In this document: positions 53,131 to 63,634 of the stretch, piece after piece
How positions within the stretch are numbered: position 1 is the first letter of the stretch
Layout of the letters: the number at the start of each line of letters is the position of its first letter
Assembly (NCBI GenBank): GCA_033026295.1
Contig: CM065175.1
Location: forward strand, 21,896,837-21,960,836
DNA length: 64,000 bases
Reading direction: 5' to 3'
DNA from: Channa striata
Taxonomy: Eukaryota > Chordata > Actinopteri > Anabantiformes > Channidae
The notes under the pieces: generated by a model
The model's input: only the letters and a program-made list of their open reading frames with translations
Databases searched by the model: none
Told to the model about the DNA's origin: nothing
Translations under genes and position numbers: made by a program

Positions 53131-54323
53131 AGTTCAACTCGGCAGGTCACACAGTCACCAGCTCATGGGTTATACATCTCCGTCTAGCCTGTAATTGAAA
53201 ATACTGCAAAACCCACAAAGTGAACGGATGAAACTTAAAATAAATTCCCAGTTCTGGGCATTTGGCACCGCTACGGATACCAGCCACCGTTACTGCTTTT
53301 GGGGAATAGGTGTGAGACTCCCTACAGGCATGTGCAATAGATTGAAGCATTTCTGTTTTACTGTGCAATTAGATTACTTAATTTGCACTCCTTGCAAGCC
53401 AAGTTTCTTATGCGTGACCATAAAGACTGAACTGAAGTTGCTGGGCTTTACAGACCCTTTGGATCCTTAACATCCTTCAATAAAATTGGCAGTGGTTGCT
53501 GTAGGCATGACATCATTTGCACTGCATTCACAAAGCCAAAGTCATGCTACAGTAGCTGTTTCACCTCCAAATTAATTAGAATAGTAATTAAGTTGGATAA
53601 TTCGACAGTTTCTCCTGCTTTCTTCGGTGGGTAGAGTTTGACCCCTTAAGAATTTCGACTCTCTGAAGTATTTACAAACTGTTTTAGCTGCTTTAGCAAT
53701 TTCAAATCTGTTTGTTCTCACTCTCCAAAGAACGTATTGCAGCAGCACTGTTGAACTTCTGTGCACCCAAGAATCTTGGACTATGTCACGACCAATCTCT
53801 GTCAGCATTTCTGACCACCGGTAATCAGTTAACTTTTCCCACAACACCAATCTCATGTAATTGTTTCTCATCACAGCACTTGTCTTGCACTTGCCAATCA
53901 AACCACAACTGGAATTTCTAGTGCTACCTTGGCTCCACAATGCGTGATGGATGGATTCAGAGAAGGGTCTTGGATACGCTGCACCGCAGGCCCCCACCCA
54001 GCAGCAAGACAAATAGAAAAAGTGAAATCCAGGAAAAAAAAAAAAAACAACATTCAGAACACAGAACCACTCGAGGCTGGTTAAACCTCCAACCCTTGTC
54101 CCAGAGGCTCTTGAGACCAAATCCAGGCTCTCTCACTCCAACACTTGCAGATAAATAAAACCTGCCAAAAAGCCAAACATGTAGAACAACAGCACACAGA
54201 AAACCACGGTTTTCAAAGGGAGGGAGGAAAAGCAGGGGCCCTTCCAGAACAGGAGCGCAAGGCATCTGTTGATGCTGGCATCTCGCTTCTCTTCATCTCC
54301 AAGCCAAGGCTGGTGATCCAGTC
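53131..54323. other. Unannotated DNA with an unusually long chance-like frame
   Basis: A minus-strand open frame of 182 codons spans 54120-53572. Its residues 20-45 are mostly F and V from an A/T-rich stretch, and no domain is recognised. No splice sites or promoter were found that would make it a gene. No other feature. Confidence 0.5.
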
Positions 54324-54356
<33 letters not shown>

Positions 54357-54357
54357 G
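54324..54357. repeat. Compound (GT)12-(GA)5 microsatellite
   Basis: GT run at 54324-54348 passing directly into AGAGAGAG to 54357. Confidence 0.95.
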
Positions 54358-55551
54358 GCAGGGGAAAAAAGAGGATGGCTACATGCTAACATGTGCAATG
54401 TGCATTGACCCCACTTGGCCCCCATATGTTGCTGCAACAAGAACAATGGTGGGCTACAAAAGCGCTTTCTCTCCCAGATGCCCCGTCACAGCAGCACATG
54501 TCGGTGTCCATTTATTGGACTGTTCAAACATTAGTGACTTAAATATGAGCTTCATTGCCGTAACGGCATTAAAGATGTTTGTAGGGAGCATCTTAAACTG
54601 AATATAGCATTAAAATAATATCCTCTGATTATTAACCTTCAACACCCTCTGCCGTGACCCACGTGGCATCCTGAGCACACGCAGTCCCTCTTGTCATTTT
54701 CACTTTTTACTGAATCAGTGACAGCGCTGTTCTCATTATCAGATCTTGCAGGTTTCTGTCAAAACAGAAATCCTTCGAGCAAACGGTAGAATGTTTAATT
54801 TCATGTGGTGGTGTGTGTGGATGCTTCACACAGTGGCCCCATCGCTGGGAAAACAGCAAAGCTTCGCACTGTCTGCTCTCATAGATGAAACGGGTTTTGA
54901 TTAATTGCGGACAGATTGTGTGCCAGAAATACGTACGCTGTTTTTGCTGTATGTATAAGTGAGTGCTTGGCCGTCCACCTTTCTAGAGTTTTGGTTCTCA
55001 CTCAGAAATTTCAAGTAAAAAAGGGAGAATAAATGAGGAGGGAAAAGCCATGATGGCATGCCAGGAGCTGGCCATCACACCTATGGTGTGGTTTTTGCAT
55101 TCAGAGTCCAGGCCAGTGGGAAACCTTTGAATAGCTTAGTGGTGTTTTGTAGCACAGAAAAAGGCTCTTTTCAACCTGGTTGGCATGTTATTGTGCATGT
55201 CTGAAACCCATTTTCTATTATCACTTTCTAAGGTTAGGAAATGTATAAAGTCACCAATTTTTTAATATATTGTTGTCCTGAATCATGTGAAGTGGCTACA
55301 GTCAAAATGAACAAATATCTTCAGATTAATAAAGCACTATAGAAGCAGTCATTCCGAGGAATTTGTCTTTGGGCAATAATAATAAACAGTGTTGGTGAAG
55401 CATTTAAACAACCAAATATCCATCCTGGCCTGAGTCTCAGTGGCACAGATACAAGGGCTTGTTCCAGTGCTGCAAGATTTATGAAACGGTGGCCGGTGCC
55501 CTTTTAGCAGTCATGTTCATCCTTTATAATGCATGTTTTCCTCCTCAACAG
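54358..55551. other. Unannotated intron-like DNA
   Basis: No supported exon. AT-rich at 55200-55400. Confidence 0.5.
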
Positions 55552-55627
55552 ATGGACGTGTTGTGGACCTGCTCAGAGCTCCTGCCAGAATCCCGGTCCA
55601 AGATGACGCCGATTCACGTGCGCTTCG
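55552..55627 (+). other. Splice-ready 76-nt exon candidate, plus strand
   Basis: A pyrimidine tract and acceptor (TGTTTTCCTCCTCAACAG, ending at 55551) precede 76 open bases, and a good donor (CG then GTGAGC) follows at 55628. In the frame that starts with the first ATG it reads MDVLWTCSELLPESRSKMTP and then IHVRFG, ending in phase 1. No family is recognised and no partner exons were found. It lies 1.5 kb from exon 1 of the minus-strand gene, on the opposite strand. Could be an exon of an antisense transcript or a chance pairing of sites. Confidence 0.2.
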
Positions 55628-56178
55628 GTGAGCACAAGTCACATCCGTATTCAATCATTCCTCAACTGTGGCTTACTGTACATGACTCGTCACACCTTCG
55701 TCACACGGAGCCAAGTCACACGAGCCGACGTGCTCCAAACCCATTTGCACCCAGAGCAGTTGACGAGGGAGGGGCAGAAGCAGATTTAAACCCACTGGCC
55801 TTGAAGAATGAACCAATGACGGTCTTGTCACAAACTCGCTTCCCTGACCATTTGGCCCCCACTGCCCCCAGTGGACTCAGGTCTCGTGGTTGTAAGGTTG
55901 TGCCCACTGTGGCTGTGTGCAGCGAGGGTCCTGCGGGGCTGTCCTTCTGCTCTTTGCCTGGTGTGGAGAAGGGGCTTGCTGGGGCAAGCCAACCATGACC
56001 AGCTGGGCTCTCCTGCCCACGAGGAGCTGAGGAGCAGGAGGCTACAGCCCGTCTGCATCTGCAGGTTGTTAACCTCACATCTTATTGCACTGACACATCA
56101 ATTATTGTTATTAAGGGCCAGAGTAATTTATTTATATACTGATTTCCCACAGGACGAAGGCAGGACTAATTTAGCCAG
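55628..56178. other. Unannotated, moderately GC-rich DNA
   Basis: Three overlapping frames of 114-179 codons on both strands coincide with higher GC content between 55690 and 56080. None has recognisable domains. Confidence 0.45.
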
Positions 56179-56202
56179 GTGTGTGTGTGTGTGTGTGTGT
56201 GT
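56179..56202. repeat. (GT)12 microsatellite
   Basis: Perfect 24-bp run. Confidence 0.95.
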
Positions 56203-56688
56203 TCATGATAGCTAAGGGAAATGAGCATCCATGGTGGAAAGGCTGTGCAAAAGTAATATATGGTGGGACATCCCAAAGCATGGTGTTAATATTAGAGGAT
56301 GACATGATGATGAAAAATGCAAGAGGATTTTTAAATATTCCCTGGTCAGCGTCCCTGTGGACAACAACATAACAACATAGTCTGAGTGTGCCGTTCATAA
56401 TGAAGCAATTTAAAATGCCATCTGAATCATCTGGTTGTGCAAATTATCTCCGCACTGTAAAAGGTTTTAAGTGGCGTAATTTTAGAGCAGATGAATGAAG
56501 TGTGTTCTCCTCTTTTGTTTGTGCCCCCCCCTCCTCCATCACCCCTTCACTAAATGTCCACCCTTCACCATTTACTTCCCTCTGTGTGTCTGTCTCGGCC
56601 TTGGTTTTGAAGAGAACAAAACACTGCTGCTCTCTCGAGTCTCTGCAATGCTTCTATCCATACTTACGTTAACCACAACAACCCCCCC
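56203..56688. other. Unannotated intron-like DNA
   Basis: No exon or named repeat recognised. CT-rich near 56500-56590. Confidence 0.5.
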
Positions 56689-56732
56689 CACACACACACA
56701 CACACACACATACACACACATACACACACACA
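56689..56732. repeat. Imperfect (CA)n microsatellite preceded by C8
   Basis: C8 at 56682-56689, then (CA) runs interrupted by single T at 56711 and 56721. Confidence 0.95.
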
Positions 56733-56819
56733 ATCCCCCTCTTTGCACTAGTGGTGCGTCGTGTACGTGGGATACCAGGCCATTCATGTCACGTAAAGGA
56801 ATGTGCGCACACACACTCA

Positions 56820-56840
56820 GGGGATGGGGATGGGGATGGG
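56820..56840 (+). repeat. (GGGGAT)3-GGG, G-quadruplex motif close to exon 1
   Basis: Four G runs (4, 4, 4 and 3) with AT loops, an exact quadruplex pattern. It lies about 320 bp inside intron 1 from the exon 1 donor and on the non-transcribed-sense side for the minus-strand gene (the G-rich strand is the plus strand, i.e. the template). Confidence 0.85.
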
Positions 56841-57158
56841 AGTCTATTTGTTTTCTATAGAAAACATCTTAACATGCATCACTCGTTGCTTACACCGAAC
56901 CACGAGGCTTGGAGGTGAACCTGGCCAGCAAACACACAGCATCCCTCTGCAATTCTGTCCATCACCGTGCGAGCAAATGGAAACGCCGGAGCGCAGTGCC
57001 ACAGCAGACACGCTTGATTCATAGGCAGGTAGGACCCCCTCACACAACACCCCCTTCATTTGTATTCACCTCCACAACCGGTTTGTGAAAATGGAAGAAG
57101 AACATCCATGCGGCGCAGAACTGTGAGCACAGCAACAAAGTAGCTCGGAAGAACTTAC

Positions 57159-57219
57159 CGTTCCACACTAGAACCAGGATCAAAGCGGCGAACGCGTTCC
57201 GCAAGAGGGGGCAGCCCAT
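57159..57219 (-). CDS. First coding exon of an unnamed secreted or membrane protein (signal peptide), truncated at splice donor
   Basis: Seen: on the minus strand an ATG at 57219 has A at -3 and G at +4. It opens 20 codons, MGCPLLRNAFAALILVLVWN, plus one further base. The exon then meets a perfect GTAAGT donor at 57158-57153, so the intron is phase 1. A short polar and basic start (residues 1-8) followed by a hydrophobic core (AFAALILVLVW) is the standard shape of a secretory signal peptide. A phase-1 junction straight after the signal peptide is common in extracellular multidomain genes such as Ig-superfamily or receptor genes (general knowledge). The exon lies in a CpG-dense block with upstream promoter motifs. 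No following exon was recognised on the minus strand in the remaining 57 kb, so the first intron is inferred to be very long. Family and gene name cannot be decided from these residues. The reading as a real exon is fairly secure because start context, hydrophobicity, donor and CpG setting agree. The alternative is a chance combination in GC-rich DNA. Confidence 0.72.
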
Positions 57220-57770
57220 GATGGAGTTCGGATCGATGCTCTGCTCGCCTGTGCAGCCGAAAGCCTCGTTATTCCTGCCGTACGTTACCGATGCGGGGAC
57301 AGCGCGTGTAAAAACGACCCAGCTGGACGGATGTCAGCGGCAATAGTCCAACGCGTCTACGTGCGAGTGGACGAACGCATCAGTCTCATCCGCTGGACTT
57401 TTCCCTCTGATCGCCGCGGCGGAGACGCGGACACGGCGGTTTGTCTTCGGTGCAGAATCGCGCCAGCAGAAAAAAAAATATTGGAGCAGGAAAACCAAAG
57501 ATCCCAGACACTTAGTTTGTCTCTCAGCGCCTGGAAGCGATGAGGGGACGTGTCGTAAAATGCAGGGGACGGACAGGTGCGACTGAAAGTGTCCAGCGAC
57601 TTGACGTGAAGGTGTTTTTGCACAGAAGCGGACCGGCTCCGCGCGTCCTGACCGGCTGTCCTATGCAGCGCGTCTCCTCGCTCCGCACTCAGCGCGTCGC
57701 AGGCAGCGGCAGCGACTCCGAGGCGCACAAGCAAACGCGTGATTGACACTTCAAGGGAAGCCCCTGTCTC

Positions 57771-57775
57771 CCAAT
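57771..57775 (+). promoter_or_regulatory. CCAAT box (NF-Y type)
   Basis: CCAATCAG, a close match to the NF-Y site, 550 bp upstream of the exon 1 ATG. Together with the copy at 57821 and the nearby GGCGGG motifs (57785-57800) it forms a typical proximal promoter cluster. NF-Y sites work in either orientation. Confidence 0.4.
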
Positions 57776-57820
57776 CAGCGGGCCAAGGCGGGGAGGCGGG
57801 ATTCACGACCGCGCCGTTGG

Positions 57821-57825
57821 CCAAT
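57821..57825 (+). promoter_or_regulatory. Second CCAAT box (NF-Y type)
   Basis: GGCCAATCGGAG, 50 bp from the first CCAAT box, which is spacing often seen for paired NF-Y sites. It is followed at 57841-57847 by GGGCGGG. Confidence 0.4.
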
Positions 57826-57840
57826 CGGAGGGAGCCCGGT

Positions 57841-57847
57841 GGGCGGG
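57841..57847 (+). promoter_or_regulatory. GC box (Sp/KLF site)
   Basis: GGGCGGG directly upstream (in minus-strand sense) of the CCAAT cluster. Two further GGCGGG-type matches lie at 57785-57800. Supports a CpG-island promoter. Confidence 0.4.
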
Positions 57848-57888
57848 CGAAGCGCGCGGCAAAGCGCGGCGCGGCGATAATACATTGT

Positions 57889-57896
57889 GATTTATA
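57889..57896 (-). promoter_or_regulatory. TATA box (TATAAATC on the minus strand)
   Basis: The minus strand reads GGCTATAAATCA here, a good TATA consensus, just outside the densest CpG block and 670 bp upstream of the ATG at 57219. Its orientation agrees with leftward transcription. Whether it is used is unknown, because CpG-island promoters often start at dispersed sites. Confidence 0.45.
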
Positions 57897-58422
57897 GCCG
57901 GTTCGGTGCTGCTGCAGTACTTGGAGAAAAACAGTCCACAGGGGGTCAGGAAGGCATAATAACTACAGGGACAAAGGTGGAGCCATGTGGGCTCTGGTTT
58001 TTGGGGAAGATGAATTTTTAAAAAATAATAAAAAAAAAGAACGAGGTAAACCGACAAGTTTCAGTGATGCTGAGCAGATGGTGGATGCTGAAAATGATCC
58101 ATGTCAGGACAGAGAGAGACGGGTGAGACCCAAGTGTCCCCGTGTAAGTTGTGGGTCGAACTGTCGGTTGGACGGTACCGGCACTGCAGAAAACACGTCA
58201 TCCGATCTCACTGACTACATGGCAGGAAGCACAAGAAGCCTTTAATGAGGCGTTTACGGACACGTCAGTCCGTCTGTCCCCGTGGCTGCTACAAGCAGCA
58301 GACACCAGTTACTATACAAGAGGAATCTCCCAGATAACGAGTGAAATTTATTCATACTTCCCTCTGATTTGGCAGTTTATTACAGTCATATTGCATCAGG
58401 CCTCCTTGTAGTCCCCACTGTG
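57897..58422. other. 5' flank of the minus-strand gene
   Basis: CpG density falls off quickly after 57900. No further exon or promoter motif can be supported. An 86-codon plus frame at 57985-58245 has no recognisable domain. Confidence 0.45.
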
Positions 58423-58442
58423 TTTTTTTTTTTTTTTTTTTT
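58423..58442. repeat. T20 homopolymer
   Basis: Uninterrupted run of 20 T. Confidence 0.95.
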
Positions 58443-58559
58443 GGTAATATTTACTGCATGCTTGAGATGATTATTTCCATATTAGCTGATTTATTGTTTT
58501 GTTTTTTTAACTCATACGTGTGTTTCTTTATCCCTAAAGAGCCAATTGAAGCGTTGTTA

Positions 58560-58960
58560 CTGGAGAGTGAATAAATAATAACCCACTGCTTGCTGATTTA
58601 TAGTATTCAGACGGAATTAGATTGAATACAGTTGGGGAATAAACTGGCTGCTTATCAGCCTCAGATGAAAGATGGATGAAGACGAATGGCCGAGACAAGC
58701 CAGGACTGATTAATGAGTCAGCTAATCAAAGAGCAGCATTGGTTATGTGCAGCATGTGATTTGGTTGTAAATATTTACAATGAACTATTAATTGGATTGG
58801 AAACAGTGGAGTCAATCAGGAGTCAGTGCATTCACAATAACTGCTGGCTCATCATTTCCAAATTTCACTGAAGGAAATTAAAAAGCTTCAGTTTTTCTTT
58901 TCACTGGCTCTAAATTAATGATTCATAGTGGAGATAGAGGACGAGACAGAGACATAGAGT
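58560..58960. promoter_or_regulatory. Candidate upstream enhancer block
   Basis: About 0.7 kb upstream of the TATA box. Unique sequence with GGACTGATTAATGAGTCAGC, CTATTAATTGGATTGG, GTCAATCAGGAG and TTATCAGCCTCAG words (homeodomain, PBX/MEIS-like and AP-1-like). The texture resembles conserved non-coding DNA. Conservation untested. Confidence 0.28.
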
Positions 58961-60699
58961 TATTCAAAGGTATTGAATAAAGTGAGAAGGTCTAGTCTTT
59001 GGCCTGAGGAAAACCCCACGTCATGGGCGAAGACACGGCGCAACATCCCCTTAACTACGTGCTTTTAAATCAGATTTCACGACAGCTTTTCTGAAAAATT
59101 GTGATGCATGTTGCAACGTCTTTGTGTTGTTTTAAAACGCAGGGTTGTGCAGAATTCACAAGGGATCGTTTGAAGTAATCGTTGTGTTCTCAACATCGCA
59201 AATTCCTAGAGGGACTTAAAAACGTCCCTCAAGGAATTTGCTCAGAGATTCCTAAAACCCAAATATCACTTTGCATTTTCTGGTTCTGTTCTTCCCAGAG
59301 GCTACAGGTTCTAAGGTTTGTGTTAACACAAGGTCAAGATATTTTCACATTTTTATTGCACAACATAAAATTCATCAGTAAACATGTCTTCCCTACAGCG
59401 CTCTATTTAGCCAAGCACAGTGCTGTCCCTCCAATCCTTATGTCCTCGTCTTCTCCATTTTGCACTAAAGAGCTACAAAACAGTTCACAACAGAATTGTA
59501 CAGCTTTCACAACAGAAAAAAAAATCCTCTGATCCAAACCAGCGATACAGTATATGCAGTTGCATATCTTCATTAATAGGATTCATAATTGCAATCAGTA
59601 ATTCAGCTGGGTTTCTGTGTACTGACAGGTATTATTTATAGAGCTGTCACAACTTGCAGTTTGTTTGTACTCTGTTGTTCCAAGTTATTCGATAAAAGCA
59701 GAGGCACCTGCAAATATGTTGACATAAATTTGCATTTTGACTCCGATTTGACAAAGCCAATTACCCTCAGACCTCACCAGCTCCCATCACACTGCATGAC
59801 ATCCTGAGCACAGTGGAAGCAGGTTTGCAGGAAGGCTGAGACAGAGATATTTTTTTTTAATTTTGGCAGAACTGGCAGACATCACATATACACATGGGAT
59901 AACTGTAGGTACACAGCAGGCTCACTGCTGCTCTGTTACAGTATGTTTCTCTACTGTGACAGGAAATCCTGGAGGCACTTCCAATAAATGTTGCACCGGG
60001 GACAAAGCATCAACCCTATATGAAGACGGCAGGTCACCACATCCAATCACTATAAGCAAAAGTGGAGCCATAATCGCATGTTGACCCTTTAAACATCATT
60101 TCTTTCATAACTGCACGAGGTCACCATCAGCAACATGTGTCAGTTACTTTGTTAAAATGTTTATTAGCCACGTTTTCATTTCAGTTTTGCTCAGAAAGTC
60201 AAGGTAATGCCGCCTTAACTTGGGTGTGAAAAAAGCTGTAGTGAAAGGAAGATTTGCCACAGAAAACTACAAAGAATGTGGACTGTCAGGTACTAGTGGG
60301 AGAATTCAAACTTTATTTTTTTATGCTTTTATAAAGATCTGGGGAGGCTGCAGATTCGCAGTAAAACAGCACAGTTGAATGAAACGTTCCTGGAGGCTGA
60401 GACGGTGAATAAGCGCACAAATTATTACCTTCAAATTCAATGAACAAGGCTATATCCACGGGAAACCTTTCTTTTATGATGAAGACTGAATTTTGATCAT
60501 AATTTTTGACTATAACAAATTATTTGAGTTGCCTAAGCTTGACAAAAGCAGTTTATTTCTGAACTACTACAACTTTTGTCCAGAACACAGGTCTTTGTAT
60601 CCACTGCATCAGGTGTTCATTTCACAATATTCTACGAACAGTGCTGTGTGAGGTGTGGCAATTATTTTTTCATGTCTGAAAAATGTTTCATAAGACATC
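58961..60699. other. Unannotated AT-rich flank
   Basis: No exon or named repeat recognised. Frames of 60-116 codons here are unremarkable. Confidence 0.5.
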
Positions 60700-60865
60700 G
60701 TAAATTAAGATAAGATAAAATAAACCTTTGTTTGTCCAACAATGGTGAAATTTCCATGTTACAGCAGCAGGGAATGTTCAGAGTACGACAAGAAGAATTA
60801 TCAGAATACAGTATATACAATGTAGTATATACAAAATACAGTATATTCAAAATTAGGGTTAATTA
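60700..60865 (+). mobile_element. LINE 3'-tail-like interspersed repeat
   Basis: AAGATAAGATAAAATAAACC, then GTCCAACAATGGTGAAATTT, GTTACAGCAGCAGGGAATGT and a run of CAGTATATAC/TAGTATATAC words follow the order of a very common teleost repeat (AAGATAAACTTTATTGATCC, GGGGAAATTC, GTTACAGCAGCA, ATATAC) that is usually annotated as the 3' end of a non-LTR element. Assignment is from memory of that consensus. Confidence 0.55.
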
Positions 60866-61260
60866 CATGTGGACGCGCAGAACTCCTCACCCATCTCAAT
60901 AATCCATTCTTCAAAAATAATTTTGTCAGACATTAAACTCTGGAATCAATTTCCAAAAATTGTGTACTACAGATCACAGTGTGTGCCAGTTTTTTCTATT
61001 ATCATTCAGTGACTGGACTAAACAGAGCTGGACAAGATACAGTTATCTCTTTATCGTCTGTCTGTTCAGTTTTGCAGCATCTTGGCAGTTAACTCAGTTA
61101 TGTTGTAATTATTGTCACTGATAATTGTTTTAATGAATTTATTATTTTTACAACAATCAAAACATGGACATTGATATGATTAACATGAGCATTTACCTGG
61201 AATTTAGGTAGCCAAAAGAGGTATATTAACTCAGCTTACAGACACTGCGGTGACTGGGGC
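60866..61260. other. Unannotated AT-rich DNA
   Basis: No exon or named repeat recognised. Confidence 0.5.
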
Positions 61261-61545
61261 ACAGTGGTGGGGGGCGCCTGGCACAGTAGTAGAGCGGTCG
61301 TCCACCAACCCTGCAGTTTCTGGTTTGATCCCCAGCTCCTCTGGTCACATGTTCACGTGTCCTTGAGCAAGACACTGAACCACCGCTTAGTTGAGTGTTG
61401 GCCAGCTGCATGGCAGCTCCCCATCGGTGCATGAACGTGTGTCTATGATTGTGAGTGTGAATGTGTAAATAAGACGCCGGGTAAAGCGCTTTGAGAACCA
61501 ACAGGTAGAGAAAGGCTATATAAGTGCAGATCATTTAGCATTCAC
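61261..61545 (+). mobile_element. tRNA-derived SINE, near full length
   Basis: The tRNA-like head has an A box TGGCACAGTAG at 61279-61289 and a B box GGTTTGATCCC at 61322-61332, spaced as in tRNA genes. The body carries GTGTCCTTGAGCAAGACACT and GGCCAGCTGCATGGCAGCTC. The 3' module has GTAAAGCGCTTTGAGAACCA and GGCTATATAAGTGCAGATCA. This order is that of an abundant teleost SINE. Point changes in both boxes suggest it is old. A 102-codon minus frame across it is a shadow. Confidence 0.82.
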
Positions 61546-63615
61546 ACTGGACCCTCATTTCAGACCACATGCTGAAGAATGACACTTGATGGGAAAAGCA
61601 AAAGAAAAATACTTTAAAAGATTAAAAAACAAGGTAAAGGTGCACGGACAGTGGAAGCAGGGAAGTGCATGTTTAAAGTTAGAAAAGTGTTTGTGCTGCA
61701 CTTAGTGATTTAAATGTGAGAGCAAACGAAGGCCAATCGCAGTTAATTGCACAGATTTTGCGTTTAAAAATGATGGAATGGAACAGGACAGCCCCCAGAA
61801 AACCTGGGCTGGTTGAGATTTTCTTCCAGGCTTTTCTAACACCCCTATCACCGTCAAGCACGCACCATTTGTTTTTTTTTTACCCCAGTCTTTAATTTCT
61901 TGGAGTGACAGTTCTTCTAGGTGCAGGAAACAGTTATTCTCTTATTACCAATCATCAGCAAAAATGTTACACATCATCTGCGTGTTTCGTGGCTTCTTCT
62001 GTGAGCGAGCGTTTGCTTGTAGTCTGTCTTGTACTGAGTTAACAAGATTCACTGGGCTGTCATGGAGTTAAAGCAAAGTAGGAAAATAAGTTTATTTTCC
62101 TCGGCTTCCTTGACTATAAAATGAATTCTTGGAGTTACAGTGATTGGAGTTTGTTGTAGCTTGGCATGGCTGAGTCTGATTGGCTGGCCACCATGTCACT
62201 GAGTGCACCATTACTCATTGTGGGAGGAACAGCGAGGCAAGTGAGATGGATAGTAACGTAACTACAGTTTGCAGCCAGCTATTTACAGCTCAGGATGTGC
62301 ATATGTTTGCCTGTGTAGGTTTATCTGGTGGGGACAAAAAGTATATGACTCAGCCCTTGCACCTGTCAACAGCAGCCAGAGTCAGTGAGACATCTTTGCG
62401 CCGAAATGACAGTAATTTCACACTCAATTAATAGAGTATAAAGCAGACCCCGTGCTTTAATATCTGATGTTGGCACCTTGACTGTAAGGACAAACACAGA
62501 AGGACACCTCGTCAAGCTTGTTTGCCGAGCGGGGCGGTTTATGCAAACAGCTCTGACTTGGAGTGTGTCTGGCCGGGGGAACCTGTCCCTGAAGTGTCTG
62601 CTGCGGAGCCACCGGTTGGGCTCAGACACCCCACCAACCTGTTTAGTATTGTAATGTATGGAGATGCGAGCACCGGCACTTTTTCCCTCTTTCCCCTCGG
62701 TCCATCTTTAAGCTCCTCACATTAATTGGCATGGCAGAGGCGACAGTCACTTGGTTGTAATCACTGTCCCTTGGAGAACCACACTGCGAAGGATGGAAGG
62801 GGAGTGAGTGGGATGGAGGAAACGCGAGCGGAACCCTTTGGCCTCGAAAGGCTTTTCCTCCGCATTATGTTATCCCGAGAGGTGAGGGGAAAAGCAAGCG
62901 AAGAAGATGTGGATTGAGGAGGGAAAGGAAATGGAGGAGCTTGAGAGGAAATTATGATGTGAGGCCCGCTGCTCTCAGAGAAACGGGAGACCACAGATGG
63001 AAGCAGAGGAGAATTGGATGGGAGCTTCGTGTAGGGGATTATGGCTGAGATTGATAGTTGGATTGGTGGGAAAAGCGGTAGGATGATTGATCGACATGAA
63101 GAAGATGAAAAGGAAAACGAAGAGAGTGTTGGGTCAGAAGAAGACGACGCGGGTCAATTCACATCAAAGCTCCACCTGTTGTAATTTAATTGGTTTTCAT
63201 CCTCTGTAAACTTTCTTAACTGAGAGAGTCAGGAGGGAACAAGCCTTGAATTTGTAATTCAGGAAAATTCATTTATTAACCATAACCTATTAATTTGGTT
63301 CATTTCCACTGCTGATACAACACTTGCTGTTAGCGCCTCACAAGTTGATGTTGTTACATCGACTTGAAGCACACAATTGTTTTTTTGCCGCTGATTGCTG
63401 CCGCCGCAACACGCCACGCTTGTAAAGTACCTTGAAATTGAGGAACTGCATCTGAATCTGAAGAGGAGATGACAAAGAGAGGATGCCAGGAGATGGAGGA
63501 AATGAGGAGATGTCAGAGGAAAGGGAGAGTCCCGTGAAGAGAAAAGCACAAGGTTTTTCCTCGAATTAGTCAAATTTCAACCAAAGCATGAGCATGTGGG
63601 TATGTGGACATGGTC
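61546..63615. other. Unannotated flank, purine-rich between 62770 and 63160
   Basis: No supported exon. The plus strand is AG-rich from 62780 to 63140 (GGAAGGGGAGTGAG, GAGGGAAAGGAAATGGAGG, GAAGAAGATGAAAAGG). Confidence 0.5.
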
Positions 63616-63634
63616 ATATATATATATATATATA
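63616..63634. repeat. (AT)9 microsatellite
   Basis: Alternating AT run ending at TATAC. Confidence 0.9.

Larger units (their letters stand above)
57220..57870 (-). promoter_or_regulatory. CpG-rich 5' UTR and core promoter of the minus-strand gene
   Basis: From about 57.2 to 57.9 kb the sequence changes sharply from AT-rich, CpG-poor intron DNA to GC-rich DNA full of CpG, as in a vertebrate promoter island. If transcription starts about 25-30 bp past the minus-strand TATA box, the start is near 57865 and the 5' UTR is about 650 nt. If the CCAAT boxes at 57771 and 57821 are used instead, the start would be nearer 57.70-57.75 kb. An upstream open frame of 155 codons (57824-57357) sits in this leader. 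It shows no recognisable domain and is probably chance. Start-site position is inference. Confidence 0.6.

Noticed and set aside
55459..55998. 179-codon plus-strand frame as a gene
   Set aside because: No domain, overlaps open frames on the other strand, and coincides with raised GC. Only the 76-nt splice-bounded part is kept as a weak candidate.
61279..61332. Functional tRNA gene
   Set aside because: A and B boxes are present, but the body continues into a SINE-specific sequence and no tRNA fold can be closed.
61226..61534. 102-codon minus-strand frame
   Set aside because: Antisense shadow of a tRNA-derived SINE.
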